From: Novosphingobium sp. TH158
Lineage (GTDB): Bacteria; Pseudomonadota; Alphaproteobacteria; Sphingomonadales; Sphingomonadaceae
Assembly (NCBI RefSeq): GCF_002855555.1
Contig: NZ_PKRT01000002.1
Coordinates: 1-64,000 of the forward strand
Reading direction: 5' to 3'
DNA: 64,000 nt
Shown piece by piece: positions 25,170 through 35,329 of this stretch (positions are counted from its first letter, which is position 1; each line of letters starts with the position of its first letter). The translations under genes and the position numbers were made by a program. Under the pieces are notes generated by a model. The model saw only the letters and a list, made by a program, of their open reading frames with translations. It was not told where the DNA came from and ran no database searches.

Positions 25170-27068
25170 TCAGAAAAAGCTCGTCTTTCCCCATTCCCTG
25201 AGAAGTTCGAAAATCAGCCCCTGCTTTTGCTGTCTTGAAAGCGGCTGCGCCGGGCAATCGAGGCAGTAGGCCTGCATCCCGCGTGAGGCGACCAATCGCT
25301 GCGCATCGCTGACGAGGCGGGCGAGAACGGCCTGCTGGCGCTCTGCCACCATGGCGAACAGGTCACCCTGTTCTGGCGGGACGCTGTCTTCATCGTCATC
25401 GCCGCCGGCCAGCAGGGCCAGGAGCAGCGAATTGGCCTGCTTGTCCTTCGCGCCCAGGAATACCGGGTGCCAATCGCCATCGCCCAGCTTTGCCTGCCGC
25501 GCGGCATAGGCAAGCGCATCGTCCAGCCCGCCGAATTCATCGACCAGCCCCTTCTGCCGCGCCGTGCCGCCATCCCAGACGCGGCCCTGCGCCACGGCAT
25601 CGACCTGTTCGGGCGACAGCTTGCGCGACTGGCCGACCAGCGCGGTAAAGCGCTGGTAGCCGCGTTCGATGTTCGATTGCAGCATGCCGTCCAGTTCCGG
25701 CGTGAAGCCGCCCAGCAGGTCCGGCTGGCCGGAAAGCGGGGTGGAGCGCACGCCATCGGTGGTCACGCCATATTCTGCCAGCGCCTTTTCGAAGCTGGCG
25801 ATCACCGCGAAAATGCCGATCGATCCGGTAATCGTGCCGGGTTCGGCAAAGATGCGGCTGGCGGGCGTGGAAACCCAATAGCCGCCGCTCGCCGCGACAT
25901 TGCCCATAGAGACGACGACCGGGATGCCCTTGGCCTTCTGCCGCTCGATCGCTTGCCGGATCCGTTCTGAAGCGGTGACCGAGCCCCCCGGCGAATCGAC
26001 CCGCACGACCAGCGCGGCCAGGTCCTTGCCCTCCTTGCCATCGAGCAGCTCGGCAATGCGGTCGCCGCCGGCGGTGCCGGGGCCGGCCTTGCCATCGACG
26101 ATATTGCCGGCAATCGTGATCACGCCCACCTTCTTGCCCGGCGTCTCCTCGGGATTCGCGGCAAGATAGGCGCGCAGCGTCGAGTGGGCGAAAGAGCCGG
26201 GCCGCGCATCATAGACATCCTTGCCGGACACTTCGGCCACGCGCTTGCCGAAGGCCACGCGATCGCCGATCCGGTCAACCAGACCGGCCGTCTTGGCAGC
26301 TTCCGCCCCGTCGCCGCCCGAAGCCCGATACCATGCGGCAGGCTCCTTCGTGACAAGGTCCAGCTTTGCCTGCGGGCGCGCCTTGGCGACATCGGCCTTC
26401 CATTGTTCGAACACCGCGCCGATCACCGCCTCGCGCGCGGCGCGCGCCTCGGGCGACATGTCGCTGCGCAGGTAGGGTTCGACGAAATCCTTGTAGGTTC
26501 CGACGCGATAGACGTGCGGCGTTACCTTGAACCGTTCCAGCAGCTTGCCGAAGTACAGGTTGTGCCCGCCCGGCCCCAGCACGAAGGCCCCGCCCAGCGG
26601 ATCGACCCAGACCTCGCTGGCATGGGCGGCAAGCATCAGGCTGTCATCGGCATAGGCGAAGGCGTGGGCAAGGACCGGCTTCTTCGCCGCCTTCACCCGA
26701 TCCAGCGCCTCGGCCACTTCCATCACGTTGACCAGCCCGCCGCCGGTGAAGCTCGAAAGGTCGAGCACCACGGCCTTGACGTCTTCGTCCTTCGCCGCGG
26801 CGTCGAGCGCGCGGACCAGGTCGCGCGCCCGGTATTCCTTGGCCGGCAGGCCGCCCGAAGTCAGCGCGGCGAAAGGATCGACGGCCGACGGCTCCTCGAC
26901 GATCGAGCCATCGAGCTTCAGCAACAGCGCGCCTTCGCGGACCGATCCGGGGTTCGGCCGCGATGAAAGCACGCCGAACAGCACGATGAAGAACAGCAGC
27001 AGGAACAGCAGCGCCAGCCCGTCCTTGATGGCCACAAGGACACGCCAGAGATTGGATGCGAAGGCCAT
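25170..27068 (-). CDS. sppA: Signal peptide peptidase SppA, long (67 kDa) type
   Basis: The 632-residue serine protease degrades cleaved signal peptides in the membrane. An N-terminal membrane helix (ALLFLLLFFIVLFGVLSS) anchors it. The catalytic Lys lies in the first half (VYRVGTYKDFVEPYLR) and the nucleophile Ser in the second (VVSMGNVAASGGYWVSTPAS), with the duplicated S49 folds of the E. coli-type enzyme. The last 25 residues (PLSRQQKQGLIFELLREWGK and so on) follow a short Cys-containing segment, CLDCP, and run into an AT-rich tract. They may not be native. The gene reads leftwards towards the MarR-like gene 82 bases away. Confidence 0.93.
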   Translation of the reverse strand: MAFASNLWRVLVAIKDGLALLFLLLFFIVLFGVLSSRPNPGSVREGALLLKLDGSIVEEPSAVDPFAALTSGGLPAKEYRARDLVRALDAAAKDEDVKAVVLDLSSFTGGGLVNVMEVAEALDRVKAAKKPVLAHAFAYADDSLMLAAHASEVWVDPLGGAFVLGPGGHNLYFGKLLERFKVTPHVYRVGTYKDFVEPYLRSDMSPEARAAREAVIGAVFEQWKADVAKARPQAKLDLVTKEPAAWYRASGGDGAEAAKTAGLVDRIGDRVAFGKRVAEVSGKDVYDARPGSFAHSTLRAYLAANPEETPGKKVGVITIAGNIVDGKAGPGTAGGDRIAELLDGKEGKDLAALVVRVDSPGGSVTASERIRQAIERQKAKGIPVVVSMGNVAASGGYWVSTPASRIFAEPGTITGSIGIFAVIASFEKALAEYGVTTDGVRSTPLSGQPDLLGGFTPELDGMLQSNIERGYQRFTALVGQSRKLSPEQVDAVAQGRVWDGGTARQKGLVDEFGGLDDALAYAARQAKLGDGDWHPVFLGAKDKQANSLLLALLAGGDDDEDSVPPEQGDLFAMVAERQQAVLARLVSDAQRLVASRGMQAYCLDCPAQPLSRQQKQGLIFELLREWGKTSFF

Positions 27069-27210
27069 GCAGTGCTTTCCCGTGTTTTCGACCGCTGCCT
27101 AGATAGGGCGGGCACGGCCTTTGGCAATCGCTAGTCTGCGAACGGCAGGCAGGGGAAAAGGGCATTTCCCACCTTTACGGTTGGCCAAATCCAACCTAGA
27201 TCGCGCTCTC

Positions 27211-28386
27211 ATGGACGAACTGCTGAACGAAATCGAGGATTTCTGCCGCCTCCACGGCCTTTCGGAAACCCGATTCGGAGAGCTTGCCCTGCGCGACAAG
27301 CCCTTCGTTTCGCAACTGCGCCAGGGGCGTGACCTGCGCGCCAGCACGGCGGAAAAGCTGCGGCAATTCATGCGCGACTATGGCACCAATCCCGCCGCCC
27401 ACGCCTCGCGCTATCCGGCGGGCAGCCTCGCCTTTCCGCACCGCCATCTGCTCGGCACGGCCGGGCTTGCCCCGCACGAGCTGCTGTTCCTGCTCGACGA
27501 GGCGGAGCAATGGGTGGAGCTGAACCGCCAGCCCGAAAAGCGCGACAACCGGCTGCGCGGCATGACCATCATCAACGCCTTCTTCGAAAATTCCACCCGC
27601 ACCCTGCTATCGTTCGAGATTGCCGGCAAGCGGCTGGGCGCGGACGTGGTCAACATGGCCGTGGCCACGTCCAGCGTGAAGAAGGGCGAAACGCTGATCG
27701 ATACGGCGCTGACGCTGAATGCCATGCGCGCCGATGCCATGGTGATCCGCCACGGTTCCTCAGGCGCAGTTCGGCTGATCGCCGACAAGGTCGATTGCCC
27801 GGTGCTCAATGCCGGCGATGGCCAGCATGAGCACCCCACCCAGGGCCTGCTAGACGCGCTGACCATCCGCCGCGCGCTGCGCACCCGCGGCCGCGAGGAG
27901 TTCAACGGCCTGAAGGTGACCATCTGCGGCGATATCCTGCACAGCCGCGTTGCCCGCTCCAACATCCACTGCCTCACCACCCTGGGTGCCGATGTGCGCG
28001 TCTGCGCCCCGCCCGCGCTGATGCCGGCAGAGATCGAGCAGCTGAAGGTTACCGCCTTCCACGATTTCGATGCCGCTCTCGAAGGGGCCGAAGTGGTCAT
28101 GATGCTGCGCTTGCAGAACGAGCGGATGCAGGGCAGCTTCATCCCCTCCCCTCGCGAATACCGCCATCTCTACGGGCTTACGCCGGAGCGGCTGAAACGG
28201 GCCGCGCCCGATGCCTTCATCATGCACCCCGGCCCGATGAACCGCGGCGTGGAGATCGACAGCATCGTCGCCGACCTGCCGGAGCGCTCGCTGATCACCA
28301 CCCAGGTCGAAATGGGTGTCGCCATGCGCATGGCCTGTCTTGACGTGCTGACCCGCAGCGCGCGCGGAATGGAGGGCTGGGCATGA
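27211..28386 (+). CDS. pyrB: Aspartate carbamoyltransferase with N-terminal HTH-like module
   Basis: The enzyme condenses carbamoyl phosphate with aspartate in pyrimidine synthesis. Residues from about 70 on are a full ATCase: [43 protein letters not shown] and [13 protein letters not shown]. Before that, in the same frame with no stop, lies a module of about 60 residues ([40 protein letters not shown]) resembling the small XRE-type HTH proteins of alphaproteobacteria. An internal ATG at 27370 (MRDYGTNPA) could start a normal-sized 338-residue pyrB, but I see no ribosome binding site before either start. The gene overlaps the next one by four bases. Confidence 0.9.
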   Translation: MDELLNEIEDFCRLHGLSETRFGELALRDKPFVSQLRQGRDLRASTAEKLRQFMRDYGTNPAAHASRYPAGSLAFPHRHLLGTAGLAPHELLFLLDEAEQWVELNRQPEKRDNRLRGMTIINAFFENSTRTLLSFEIAGKRLGADVVNMAVATSSVKKGETLIDTALTLNAMRADAMVIRHGSSGAVRLIADKVDCPVLNAGDGQHEHPTQGLLDALTIRRALRTRGREEFNGLKVTICGDILHSRVARSNIHCLTTLGADVRVCAPPALMPAEIEQLKVTAFHDFDAALEGAEVVMMLRLQNERMQGSFIPSPREYRHLYGLTPERLKRAAPDAFIMHPGPMNRGVEIDSIVADLPERSLITTQVEMGVAMRMACLDVLTRSARGMEGWA

Positions 28387-29612
28387 TTTCGCAGCCGCTG
28401 ACCATCACCAATGCAACGGTGCTGACGCCCGCAGGCCCGGTTTCGGGCGCGCTGCGGACCGAGGGCGACCGGATCGTCGCGATCGGCGCGGACCTTGCCC
28501 CGCAACCGGGCGACCGCGTGCACGATGCGCGCGGCCTGCTGCTCGCCCCCGGCCTCGTCGACCTGGGCGTCTTCGCCATCGACAAGCCGGCCTTCCACTT
28601 CGGCGGCATCACCCGCGCCGCGCTGATGCCGGACCAGAACCCGCCACTCGACCATCCGGCGCGGGTGCGGTTTGCCGCCAGCTCGGGCAAGCCGGACCTG
28701 TGGGTCCACCCCCTCGCCGCCGCGACGCGCGCGCTGGATGGCGAAGACCTCGCCGAACTGGCGCTGATGCGCGATGCCGGTGCCCGGGCGGTGAGCACCG
28801 GGCGGCGCTGGATCGGTGACAGCGGCACCATGCTGCGCCTGCTGCGCTATTGCGCGATGCTGGGCATGGTCGTCGTCAGCCATGCCGAGGACAGCGGGCT
28901 GGCCGGATCGGCCGTGGCCACGGCGGGTGAAATGGCCACCCGGCTCGGCTTGCCGAGCGCCCCTGCCGAGGCCGAGGCGCTCGCCGTGGCGCGGGACATC
29001 GCGCTGGCCGAAATATCGGGCGCACGGCTGCATTTCCGGCAAGTGACCACCCGCGCCGCGCTGGCGCTCGTCCGCGCGGCCAAGGCGCGGGGCCTGGCGG
29101 TGACGGCAGGCGTCACCCCGGCGCATTTCATGCTTTGCGACAATGCGATGAGCGATTTCCGCACCTTCGCGCGCCTCTCTCCGCCGCTGCGCTGCGAGGA
29201 CGATCGCCGCGCGGTGATCGAGGCGGTCGGTGATGGCACGATCGACGTCATTTCCTCGGGCCACGATCCACGCGGGCCGGAAGACAAGCGCCTGCCCTTT
29301 GCCGATGCCGAACCGGGCATGGCGGGCGCAGAAACGCTGCTGCCGCTGACCCTCACCCTGGTGCGCGACGGCGTGATCGGGATCGCCCGCGCCTTCGAAC
29401 TGCTCGCCACCAATCCGGCCATGCTGCTGGGTGTCGATGCCGGGCGGCTTGAGCCGGGAATGCAGGCCGACCTCGCGGTGATCGATGCCGAAAAGCCGTG
29501 GATCGTCGATTCCGACCGGATGGCCGCCGCGGCGGGCAACACGCCCTTCGATCGCCAGCCGGTCCAGGGGCGCTGCGTGGCGCTGTTCAAGGGTGGCGCG
29601 CAGGTGGCCTGA
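28383..29612 (+). CDS. pyrC: Dihydroorotase-like protein, probably inactive (PyrC'/PyrX type)
   Basis: The 409-residue protein has the dihydroorotase fold, and its start overlaps the pyrB stop as ATGA. In active enzymes the first barrel strand ends with a zinc-binding HxH after Asp; here the sequence is LVDLGVF, so both His are replaced (Gly62 and Phe64). The ATG-proximal strand, [20 protein letters not shown] and the [14 protein letters not shown] loop are otherwise typical. Zinc-less homologues of this kind pair with class A ATCase (for example in Pseudomonas), where they build the dodecamer but do not catalyse. An active dihydroorotase must be encoded elsewhere. The pyrC symbol marks family only. 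Confidence 0.85.
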   Translation: MISQPLTITNATVLTPAGPVSGALRTEGDRIVAIGADLAPQPGDRVHDARGLLLAPGLVDLGVFAIDKPAFHFGGITRAALMPDQNPPLDHPARVRFAASSGKPDLWVHPLAAATRALDGEDLAELALMRDAGARAVSTGRRWIGDSGTMLRLLRYCAMLGMVVVSHAEDSGLAGSAVATAGEMATRLGLPSAPAEAEALAVARDIALAEISGARLHFRQVTTRAALALVRAAKARGLAVTAGVTPAHFMLCDNAMSDFRTFARLSPPLRCEDDRRAVIEAVGDGTIDVISSGHDPRGPEDKRLPFADAEPGMAGAETLLPLTLTLVRDGVIGIARAFELLATNPAMLLGVDAGRLEPGMQADLAVIDAEKPWIVDSDRMAAAAGNTPFDRQPVQGRCVALFKGGAQVA

Positions 29613-29708
29613 GCAGCGCCTGCCCACTTTTTAGGCACACCTGCCCATAATTTGAGCAACGCAAGGGCCGGGGGCGGCGCAAGTCCGTTTCGCAGGAAAT
29701 CATCGGTG

Positions 29709-29723
29709 CGACACGAATCTTGC
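29709..29723 (+). promoter_or_regulatory. Possible upstream sigma-54 -24/-12 element
   Basis: CGACACG-AATC-TTGC matches the sigma-54 pattern (TGGCACG-N4-TTGC) with a perfect -12 half and five of seven bases in the -24 half. It lies 69 bases upstream of the better element, in front of glnB. It may be chance; an alternative is that only the downstream copy is used. Confidence 0.3.
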
Positions 29724-29760
29724 GATTCCCCCTCTTTCGCGTGGCTTGCGCATGGCCTAG

Positions 29761-30207
<447 letters not shown>

Positions 30208-30273
30208 ACAAGTACCCCCTGAACAACCTAAACCCCCACCCGATGACGGGCCGGGAAATTCGAAGGACGTAAA

Positions 30274-31683
30274 ATGGCCAGTGCAAAGGACATCCTGAAG
30301 CGGATCAAGGACGAAGAGATCGAGTGGGTCGATCTGCGCTTCACCGACCCCAAGGGCAAGTGGCAGCACCTCACCATGGTCGCTTCGCTGCTCGGCGAGG
30401 GTGAACTGGAAGACGGCCTGATGTTCGACGGTTCGTCGATCGAAGGCTGGAAGGCGATCAACGAATCCGACATGATCCTGAAGCCGGACCTGGATTCGGT
30501 CTATGTCGATCCGTTCAGCGCCACCCCGATGCTGATCGTCAACTGCGACATCGTCGAGCCTTCGACCGGTGACCTCTACGGCCGCGACCCGCGCTCCACC
30601 GCCAAGCGCGCCGAAGCCTTCGTCATCTCCTCGGGCGTGGGCGACACCGTCTACGTCGGCCCGGAAGCCGAATTCTTCCTGTTCGACGACGTGCGCTTCT
30701 ACGACGGCTACGACGGCAACGGCTTCAAGATCGACGACATCGAACTGCCGACCAACTCGAACCGCGAATACGAAGCCGGCAACCTGGCTCACCGTCCGCG
30801 CGCCAAGGGCGGCTACTTCCCCGTCGCGCCGGTCGACTCCTGCGTCGACATCCGCGGCGAGATGGTTTCGACCATGATCGAAATGGGCCTGCCCTGCGAC
30901 AAGCACCACCACGAAGTGGCCTCGGCCCAGCACGAGCTTGGCCTGACCTTCGGCACGCTCGTCCAGACGGCTGACCGCATGCAGGTCTACAAGTACGTCG
31001 TCCACCAGGTCGCCCAGGCCTATGGCAAGACGGCCACCTTCATGCCCAAGCCGATCATGAAGGACAACGGATCGGGCATGCACACGCACATCTCGATCTG
31101 GAAGGAAGGCAAGCCGCTGTTCGCCGGTAACGGTTACGCCGGCCTGTCGGACATGTGCCTCTACTTCATCGGCGGCGTCATCAAGCACGCCAAGTCGCTG
31201 AACGCCTTCACCAACCCGACCACCAACAGCTACAAGCGCCTGGTTCCGGGTTACGAAGCCCCCGTGCTGCTGGCCTATTCGGCCCGCAACCGTTCGGCTT
31301 CGTGCCGCATCCCCTATGGCACCGGCGACAAGGCAAAGCGCGTGGAATTCCGTTTCCCCGACGCGATGGCCAACCCCTACCTGTGCTATTCGGCGCTGCT
31401 CATGGCCGGCCTCGACGGGATCAAGAACAAGATCCACCCGGGCGAAGCCATGGACAAGAACCTGTACGACCTGCCGCCGGCAGAGCTCGCCCAGGTTCCG
31501 ACCGTCTGCGGTTCGCTGCGTGAAGCGCTGGAAAGCCTCGAAGCCGATCACGACTACCTGCTGCAGGGCGGCGTGTTCACCAAGGACCAGATCGATTCCT
31601 ACATCGAAATGAAGTGGCCCGAAGTGATGCGTTGGGAAACCACCCCCTCGCCGGTCGAATTCGACATGTACTACAGCTGGTAA
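30274..31683 (+). CDS. glnA: Glutamine synthetase type I
   Basis: The 469-residue enzyme makes glutamine from glutamate, ammonia and ATP and forms dodecamers. It carries [21 protein letters not shown], the ATP site [29 protein letters not shown] and the adenylylation tyrosine in [13 protein letters not shown] near residue 397, so it is GlnE-regulated. It shares the upstream sigma-54-like promoter with glnB, and a rho-independent terminator follows 27 bases after the stop. Confidence 0.98.
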   Translation: MASAKDILKRIKDEEIEWVDLRFTDPKGKWQHLTMVASLLGEGELEDGLMFDGSSIEGWKAINESDMILKPDLDSVYVDPFSATPMLIVNCDIVEPSTGDLYGRDPRSTAKRAEAFVISSGVGDTVYVGPEAEFFLFDDVRFYDGYDGNGFKIDDIELPTNSNREYEAGNLAHRPRAKGGYFPVAPVDSCVDIRGEMVSTMIEMGLPCDKHHHEVASAQHELGLTFGTLVQTADRMQVYKYVVHQVAQAYGKTATFMPKPIMKDNGSGMHTHISIWKEGKPLFAGNGYAGLSDMCLYFIGGVIKHAKSLNAFTNPTTNSYKRLVPGYEAPVLLAYSARNRSASCRIPYGTGDKAKRVEFRFPDAMANPYLCYSALLMAGLDGIKNKIHPGEAMDKNLYDLPPAELAQVPTVCGSLREALESLEADHDYLLQGGVFTKDQIDSYIEMKWPEVMRWETTPSPVEFDMYYSW

Positions 31684-31710
31684 TTCCGGCTTTCGGTAAC
31701 ACCGAGGAAG

Positions 31711-31739
31711 GGCGTCCGGGGCAACCCGGGCGCCTTTTT
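31711..31739 (+). terminator. Rho-independent terminator after glnA
   Basis: GGCGTCCGGG, loop GCAA, CCCGGGCGCC and then TTTTT form a strong stem (one G-T pair) with a U-tract, directly after the glnB-glnA operon. The convergent GGDEF/EAL gene ends at 31763. Confidence 0.85.
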
Positions 31740-31762
31740 GCTTATGGGCTTCCTTATGGGCT

Positions 31763-34048
31763 TCAGCCCGCAGCCAGGCGCAGGCGCGGCACACCCGCAG
31801 GGCGGACCAGCGCCGCGGCGCGGTCCATCGGCATGGCGCGGGCGTGGAGATGCCCCTGCACCAGTTCGCAGCCCGATGCCTCTACCAGCTGCTGCTGGAG
31901 CAGCGTTTCCACGCCTTCGGCCACCACCTTCATCCGCAGCGTGCGGCCAAGGTTGACGATGGTCTTGAGGATCGCCTGGCCATCAAGGTCGTTCTCGATC
32001 CCCTGCACGAACGACCGGTCGATCTTGATGCGGTCGAACTGGAACGAACGCAGGTAGGAGAGCGAGGAAAACCCGGTGCCAAAATCGTCGAGCGCGATGC
32101 GGAAACCCATGTCGCGCAGATCGCCCAGCAGGGTCAGCGTGCGGTCGGAATTGTCGAGCAGCACGCCTTCGGTAATCTCGAACACGAAGCGGGCCGGATC
32201 GATCCCGGCTTCGTCGATGCTGGCGCGAAGCTGCGGCAGGAAATCGCGCGCGGCAAGGTGCAGCGGGGAAAGGTTGATCGAAATCTCGGCATCGCCAAAG
32301 GCGGCGCTGTCGGCAAAGACGCGGCGGATCACCCAGTCGCCCAGTTGCGGCATCAGCCCGCAATGTTCGGCCAGCGGCACGAAGGTTCCCGGCGAAATAT
32401 CCCCCCGGTCGGGGTGATGCCAGCGGACCAGCGCCTCGAAGCTCACCACCCGGCGATCGGCAACGTGGACGATCGGCTGGTAATGCATTTCCAGCCCTTC
32501 CCCGGCGATGGCGCGGCGCAGTTCCACTTCCATGTCCTGCCGCCAGCGGATCGAAGCGTTCATGTCCTCGGTGAAATAGCGGAACCTTCCGCGCCCGCGC
32601 TGCTTGGCGCGGAACAGGGCAATGTCCGCCAGCCGCAACAGCTCGTCCGGCTCCTGCGCCAGATCGGGTGCCCAGGCGATGCCGCAGCTGGCGGTGACCG
32701 GCAGCGAGGTTCCCTCGATCAGGAAGGGTTCGGCAAAGGCCGCCATGATCCGCTCGCCCAGCAGGCTTGCCTGTTCGGTTCCCGGCACGTTGCGGTGAAC
32801 GATGGCAAATTCATCGCTCGCCAGCCGCGCCAGCACGTCTTCCGGTTCCAGCACGGCTTTCAGCCGCGCCACGGCCATGGCCAGCACCTCGTCCCCCAGC
32901 GGGTGGCCGATGGTATCGTTGATCGCCTTGAAATGATCGAGGTCGATATAGGCAAGAAAGACCGCCTCGCCCGCATCGAGCCTGCCGAGCGCCTCGTTCA
33001 CCCGGCGCATCATCAGCTTGCGATTGGGCAGGCCCAGCATGGGATCGTGCAGGGCATCGCGCTGCGCCTGCGCCTCGCGCCGGGCCGATTGGCGGGCGAG
33101 TTGCAGGGCCTGGCGGATCACCACGCCGCCGATGCCCAGCGTCAGCAGGAAAAAGACCAGGTAGGTGCCCAGCAGCGGCATGGTCTGCGCCGAAATGGTG
33201 GCGCCGACATCGTCCGATTGCCAGCCCAGCCAGCCGAGCGCTTCGCCATCGGGCGAGCGCAATTCCAGCGAATTGCCGCTGGCCGGCTCGCTGGCCGACC
33301 AGTCCAGATCATCAAGCAGCAGCGACTTGCCCAGCGTCGCCAGCGCCATAGCATCGAGGTGGCGAACAGCGACAAGGTGGTTGGGCGTGCCGCGCAGCGC
33401 CGCGAACTGCGTATCGGGCAGGATCGAGGCGATGGTGACGATTGCCAGCCCGCCATCGTCGCGCGCCAGCATGCCCGACCAGCGGGTCAGCGGGCGGCCA
33501 TCGGCGCCCACCGGCCAGTTGGTGTCGACCAGGTGGCGATGCCCGGCAATCGTGCCAAGGACCGAGCGGTTATCCGCCATGGCCTTCAGACGAGCGGACA
33601 CCACGGGCGCCAGCAGGTCATATTCCTGGCTGCCGGTACGCACGCCGCGCGTCCAGGCCGCCAGCATGCCGCCCCCGGGCGAGACGACATAGACATCGTC
33701 CGCCTCGAAACTGCTCCACAGGAATCCGCCAAGGTTGGTATCGGCCCACTTGTCGTCGATCGGCCGGTCTGCCCGGCCGACGCGCGCGAAGGCCTCGTCC
33801 CAGGTAACCTGCACCCGCATGGCATCGGCCGAACTGCGGATCAGCCGCTCGATCTGGTTGCCCAGCATGACGCGTTCCTTGCCGCGCACTTCGCTGTCCG
33901 CCACCCGCGTCGCGCGGATGAACCCGCCATAGACCGCCGCGGAAAAGATCACGAGGACCACCAGCACCGTCAGCAGCAGCCCGCGCATCACGGGATGCAC
34001 GCCGGGCAGGCTGCGCAAGGGCAGCAGAAGCTTGGACAGGCTTTTCAC
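31763..34048 (-). CDS. Membrane CHASE4-GGDEF-EAL protein (probable c-di-GMP phosphodiesterase)
   Basis: The 761-residue protein has two membrane helices flanking a periplasmic sensor (LLLTVLVVLVIFSAAVYGGF at the start and LGTYLVFFLLTLGIGGVVI around residue 300). The sensor (QVTWDEAFARVGRADRPIDD and FLWSSFEADDVYVV) fits the CHASE4 pattern. The GGDEF domain is degenerate, with ASDEF in the active site, so cyclase activity is unlikely. The EAL domain keeps all key residues: FEALVRW, ISINLSPLHL, FEITEGVL, ALDDFGTGFSS, IKIDRSF, AEGVETL and VQGHL. It should therefore hydrolyse c-di-GMP under control of an external signal. It is monocistronic. Confidence 0.9.
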   Translation of the reverse strand: MKSLSKLLLPLRSLPGVHPVMRGLLLTVLVVLVIFSAAVYGGFIRATRVADSEVRGKERVMLGNQIERLIRSSADAMRVQVTWDEAFARVGRADRPIDDKWADTNLGGFLWSSFEADDVYVVSPGGGMLAAWTRGVRTGSQEYDLLAPVVSARLKAMADNRSVLGTIAGHRHLVDTNWPVGADGRPLTRWSGMLARDDGGLAIVTIASILPDTQFAALRGTPNHLVAVRHLDAMALATLGKSLLLDDLDWSASEPASGNSLELRSPDGEALGWLGWQSDDVGATISAQTMPLLGTYLVFFLLTLGIGGVVIRQALQLARQSARREAQAQRDALHDPMLGLPNRKLMMRRVNEALGRLDAGEAVFLAYIDLDHFKAINDTIGHPLGDEVLAMAVARLKAVLEPEDVLARLASDEFAIVHRNVPGTEQASLLGERIMAAFAEPFLIEGTSLPVTASCGIAWAPDLAQEPDELLRLADIALFRAKQRGRGRFRYFTEDMNASIRWRQDMEVELRRAIAGEGLEMHYQPIVHVADRRVVSFEALVRWHHPDRGDISPGTFVPLAEHCGLMPQLGDWVIRRVFADSAAFGDAEISINLSPLHLAARDFLPQLRASIDEAGIDPARFVFEITEGVLLDNSDRTLTLLGDLRDMGFRIALDDFGTGFSSLSYLRSFQFDRIKIDRSFVQGIENDLDGQAILKTIVNLGRTLRMKVVAEGVETLLQQQLVEASGCELVQGHLHARAMPMDRAAALVRPAGVPRLRLAAG

Positions 34049-34167
34049 CGCGGCAAATTGCCACCAAAGTGACGAAAAACCCGTTAACTTGATTTTACAC
34101 GGAATTTCCTGCGAAATCCGGCCGCAGGAAACGCGGAATTAACCAATGTTGCCCGCGCCGGACGGCT

Positions 34168-35019
34168 TCAGCGAGAGGCGGAACACAGGTCTGTCGCGGT
34201 GTTGACCGCATCCTTGCTGCCCAGCCCCCGCGCCTCTTCGCGCGCCAGACCGGCGGCGGCGGCGATCAGCCGGTCCTGATCCTCGTCCGACAGGCGGTGC
34301 CAGCCATCGCGGGTCAGCTGTTCCATCGGGCGGTAGCGCACCTTGTAGGCCATGCGCGAGGATCCCTCCACCCAGTAGCCCAGGTAGACATAGGGCAGCC
34401 GGGCCGCAGCCGCGCGGTGGATATGATCGAGGATGATGAAGTTGCCGAGCCCCGCGCGCGTCGGATGGGCGGGATCGTAGAACGAATAGATCATCGACAG
34501 GCCATCGCCCTGCCGGTCAGTCAGGCAGGCACCCACCAGCCGCCCCGGAGTGACGCCATCGGGCGAAGGTTCGCGGTATTCGATGACATGGCTGGTGACC
34601 GGGGTGTGTTCGACCATGTCGGCGAAATCGACCTCGTCCATCGCCGCCATGCCGCCGCCGGGGTGCCGCGCGGCAAGGTAGCTGCGCAGCAGTTCGTACT
34701 GCTCCTCGGTCGACCAGGGGCGGCACTCAGTAACCACAAGGTCCGAATTGCGCTTGAAATTGCGGCGCTGGGTGGAGGACGGGCGGAACTCGTCCGCCAC
34801 CACGCGCACCGAAACGCAGGCGCTGCAATCGAGGCACGAGGGGCGATAGGCCACCGTCTGGCTGCGGCGGAAGCCGATGCGGCTGAGCGCATCGTTAAGC
34901 GAATCGGCGTGCGGCCCGCGCAGTTCGGTGAACACCTTCCGCTCGCTCTTGCCGGGCAGGTAGGGGCACGGGCTGGGGCTGGTGACGAAGAAACGGGGGA
35001 AGCGAACAGGTGCCGTCAC
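34168..35019 (-). CDS. bpt: Aspartate/glutamate leucyltransferase (Bpt)
   Basis: The 283-residue aminoacyl-tRNA-protein transferase adds leucine to N-terminal Asp or Glu, marking proteins for ClpSP degradation by the N-degron pathway. Signature features are [18 protein letters not shown] near the N-terminus, the Cys cluster ([17 protein letters not shown]), FKRNSDL, and the GNAT-like core [18 protein letters not shown] and [17 protein letters not shown]. The start opens on the ATG at 35019, with a 310-base non-coding region upstream. Confidence 0.95.
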   Translation of the reverse strand: MTAPVRFPRFFVTSPSPCPYLPGKSERKVFTELRGPHADSLNDALSRIGFRRSQTVAYRPSCLDCSACVSVRVVADEFRPSSTQRRNFKRNSDLVVTECRPWSTEEQYELLRSYLAARHPGGGMAAMDEVDFADMVEHTPVTSHVIEYREPSPDGVTPGRLVGACLTDRQGDGLSMIYSFYDPAHPTRAGLGNFIILDHIHRAAAARLPYVYLGYWVEGSSRMAYKVRYRPMEQLTRDGWHRLSDEDQDRLIAAAAGLAREEARGLGSKDAVNTATDLCSASR

Positions 35020-35252
35020 GCGACTTCAAGCTCCTCGGTTACCGTCCCTCCACGCCCCATGCGCGGATGCATTGGCATACATATGCCGACACCTAGGCAG
35101 GAGTAAAAGTCCCTTAACCAAGAATCGCGGTTAATCCTGCGACAATTCGGCCCGCAGGCCATTGAATGCGGGGCAATCCCCTAACCATAATGGATGAGAT
35201 CGCCTGTGGCGGCACCCTGTGACCGGGTCTGCCAGGCCGGCGCCAGATGCGA

Positions 35253-35287
35253 CAAGGGGCGCGCCCTCCACTCGGACGCGCCCCTTG
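35253..35287. terminator. Strong hairpin after the dioxygenase gene
   Basis: CAAGGGGCGCG and CGCGCCCCTTG form an 11-base perfect stem around a 13-base loop. It lies 43 bases beyond the dioxygenase stop (minus strand) and has no T-tract. It may act as a terminator or mRNA-end stabiliser. Confidence 0.5.
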
Positions 35288-35291
35288 CATG

Positions 35292-35318
35292 GATCCCGGG
35301 GGACTGGTCCCGGGGATC
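35292..35318. repeat. Second inverted repeat downstream of the dioxygenase gene
   Basis: GATCCCGGGGGACTGGTCCCGGGGATC reads as an almost perfect inverted repeat next to the first hairpin and 12 bases after the dioxygenase stop. Together the two could form a tandem hairpin transcription end. Confidence 0.45.
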
Positions 35319-35329
35319 GGTTTGGCCGC

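Larger units (their letters stand above)
35020..35329. other. 310-base intergenic region with two hairpins
   Basis: The region lies between the divergently oriented upstream end of bpt and the stop of the dioxygenase gene. Its right half holds two strong inverted repeats (35253-35287 and 35292-35318), listed separately. The left half is AT-richer (around 35090-35140, including TTAACC and GGTTAA) and presumably carries the bpt promoter. I see no open frame with a ribosome binding site and no recognisable RNA gene. Confidence 0.6.
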
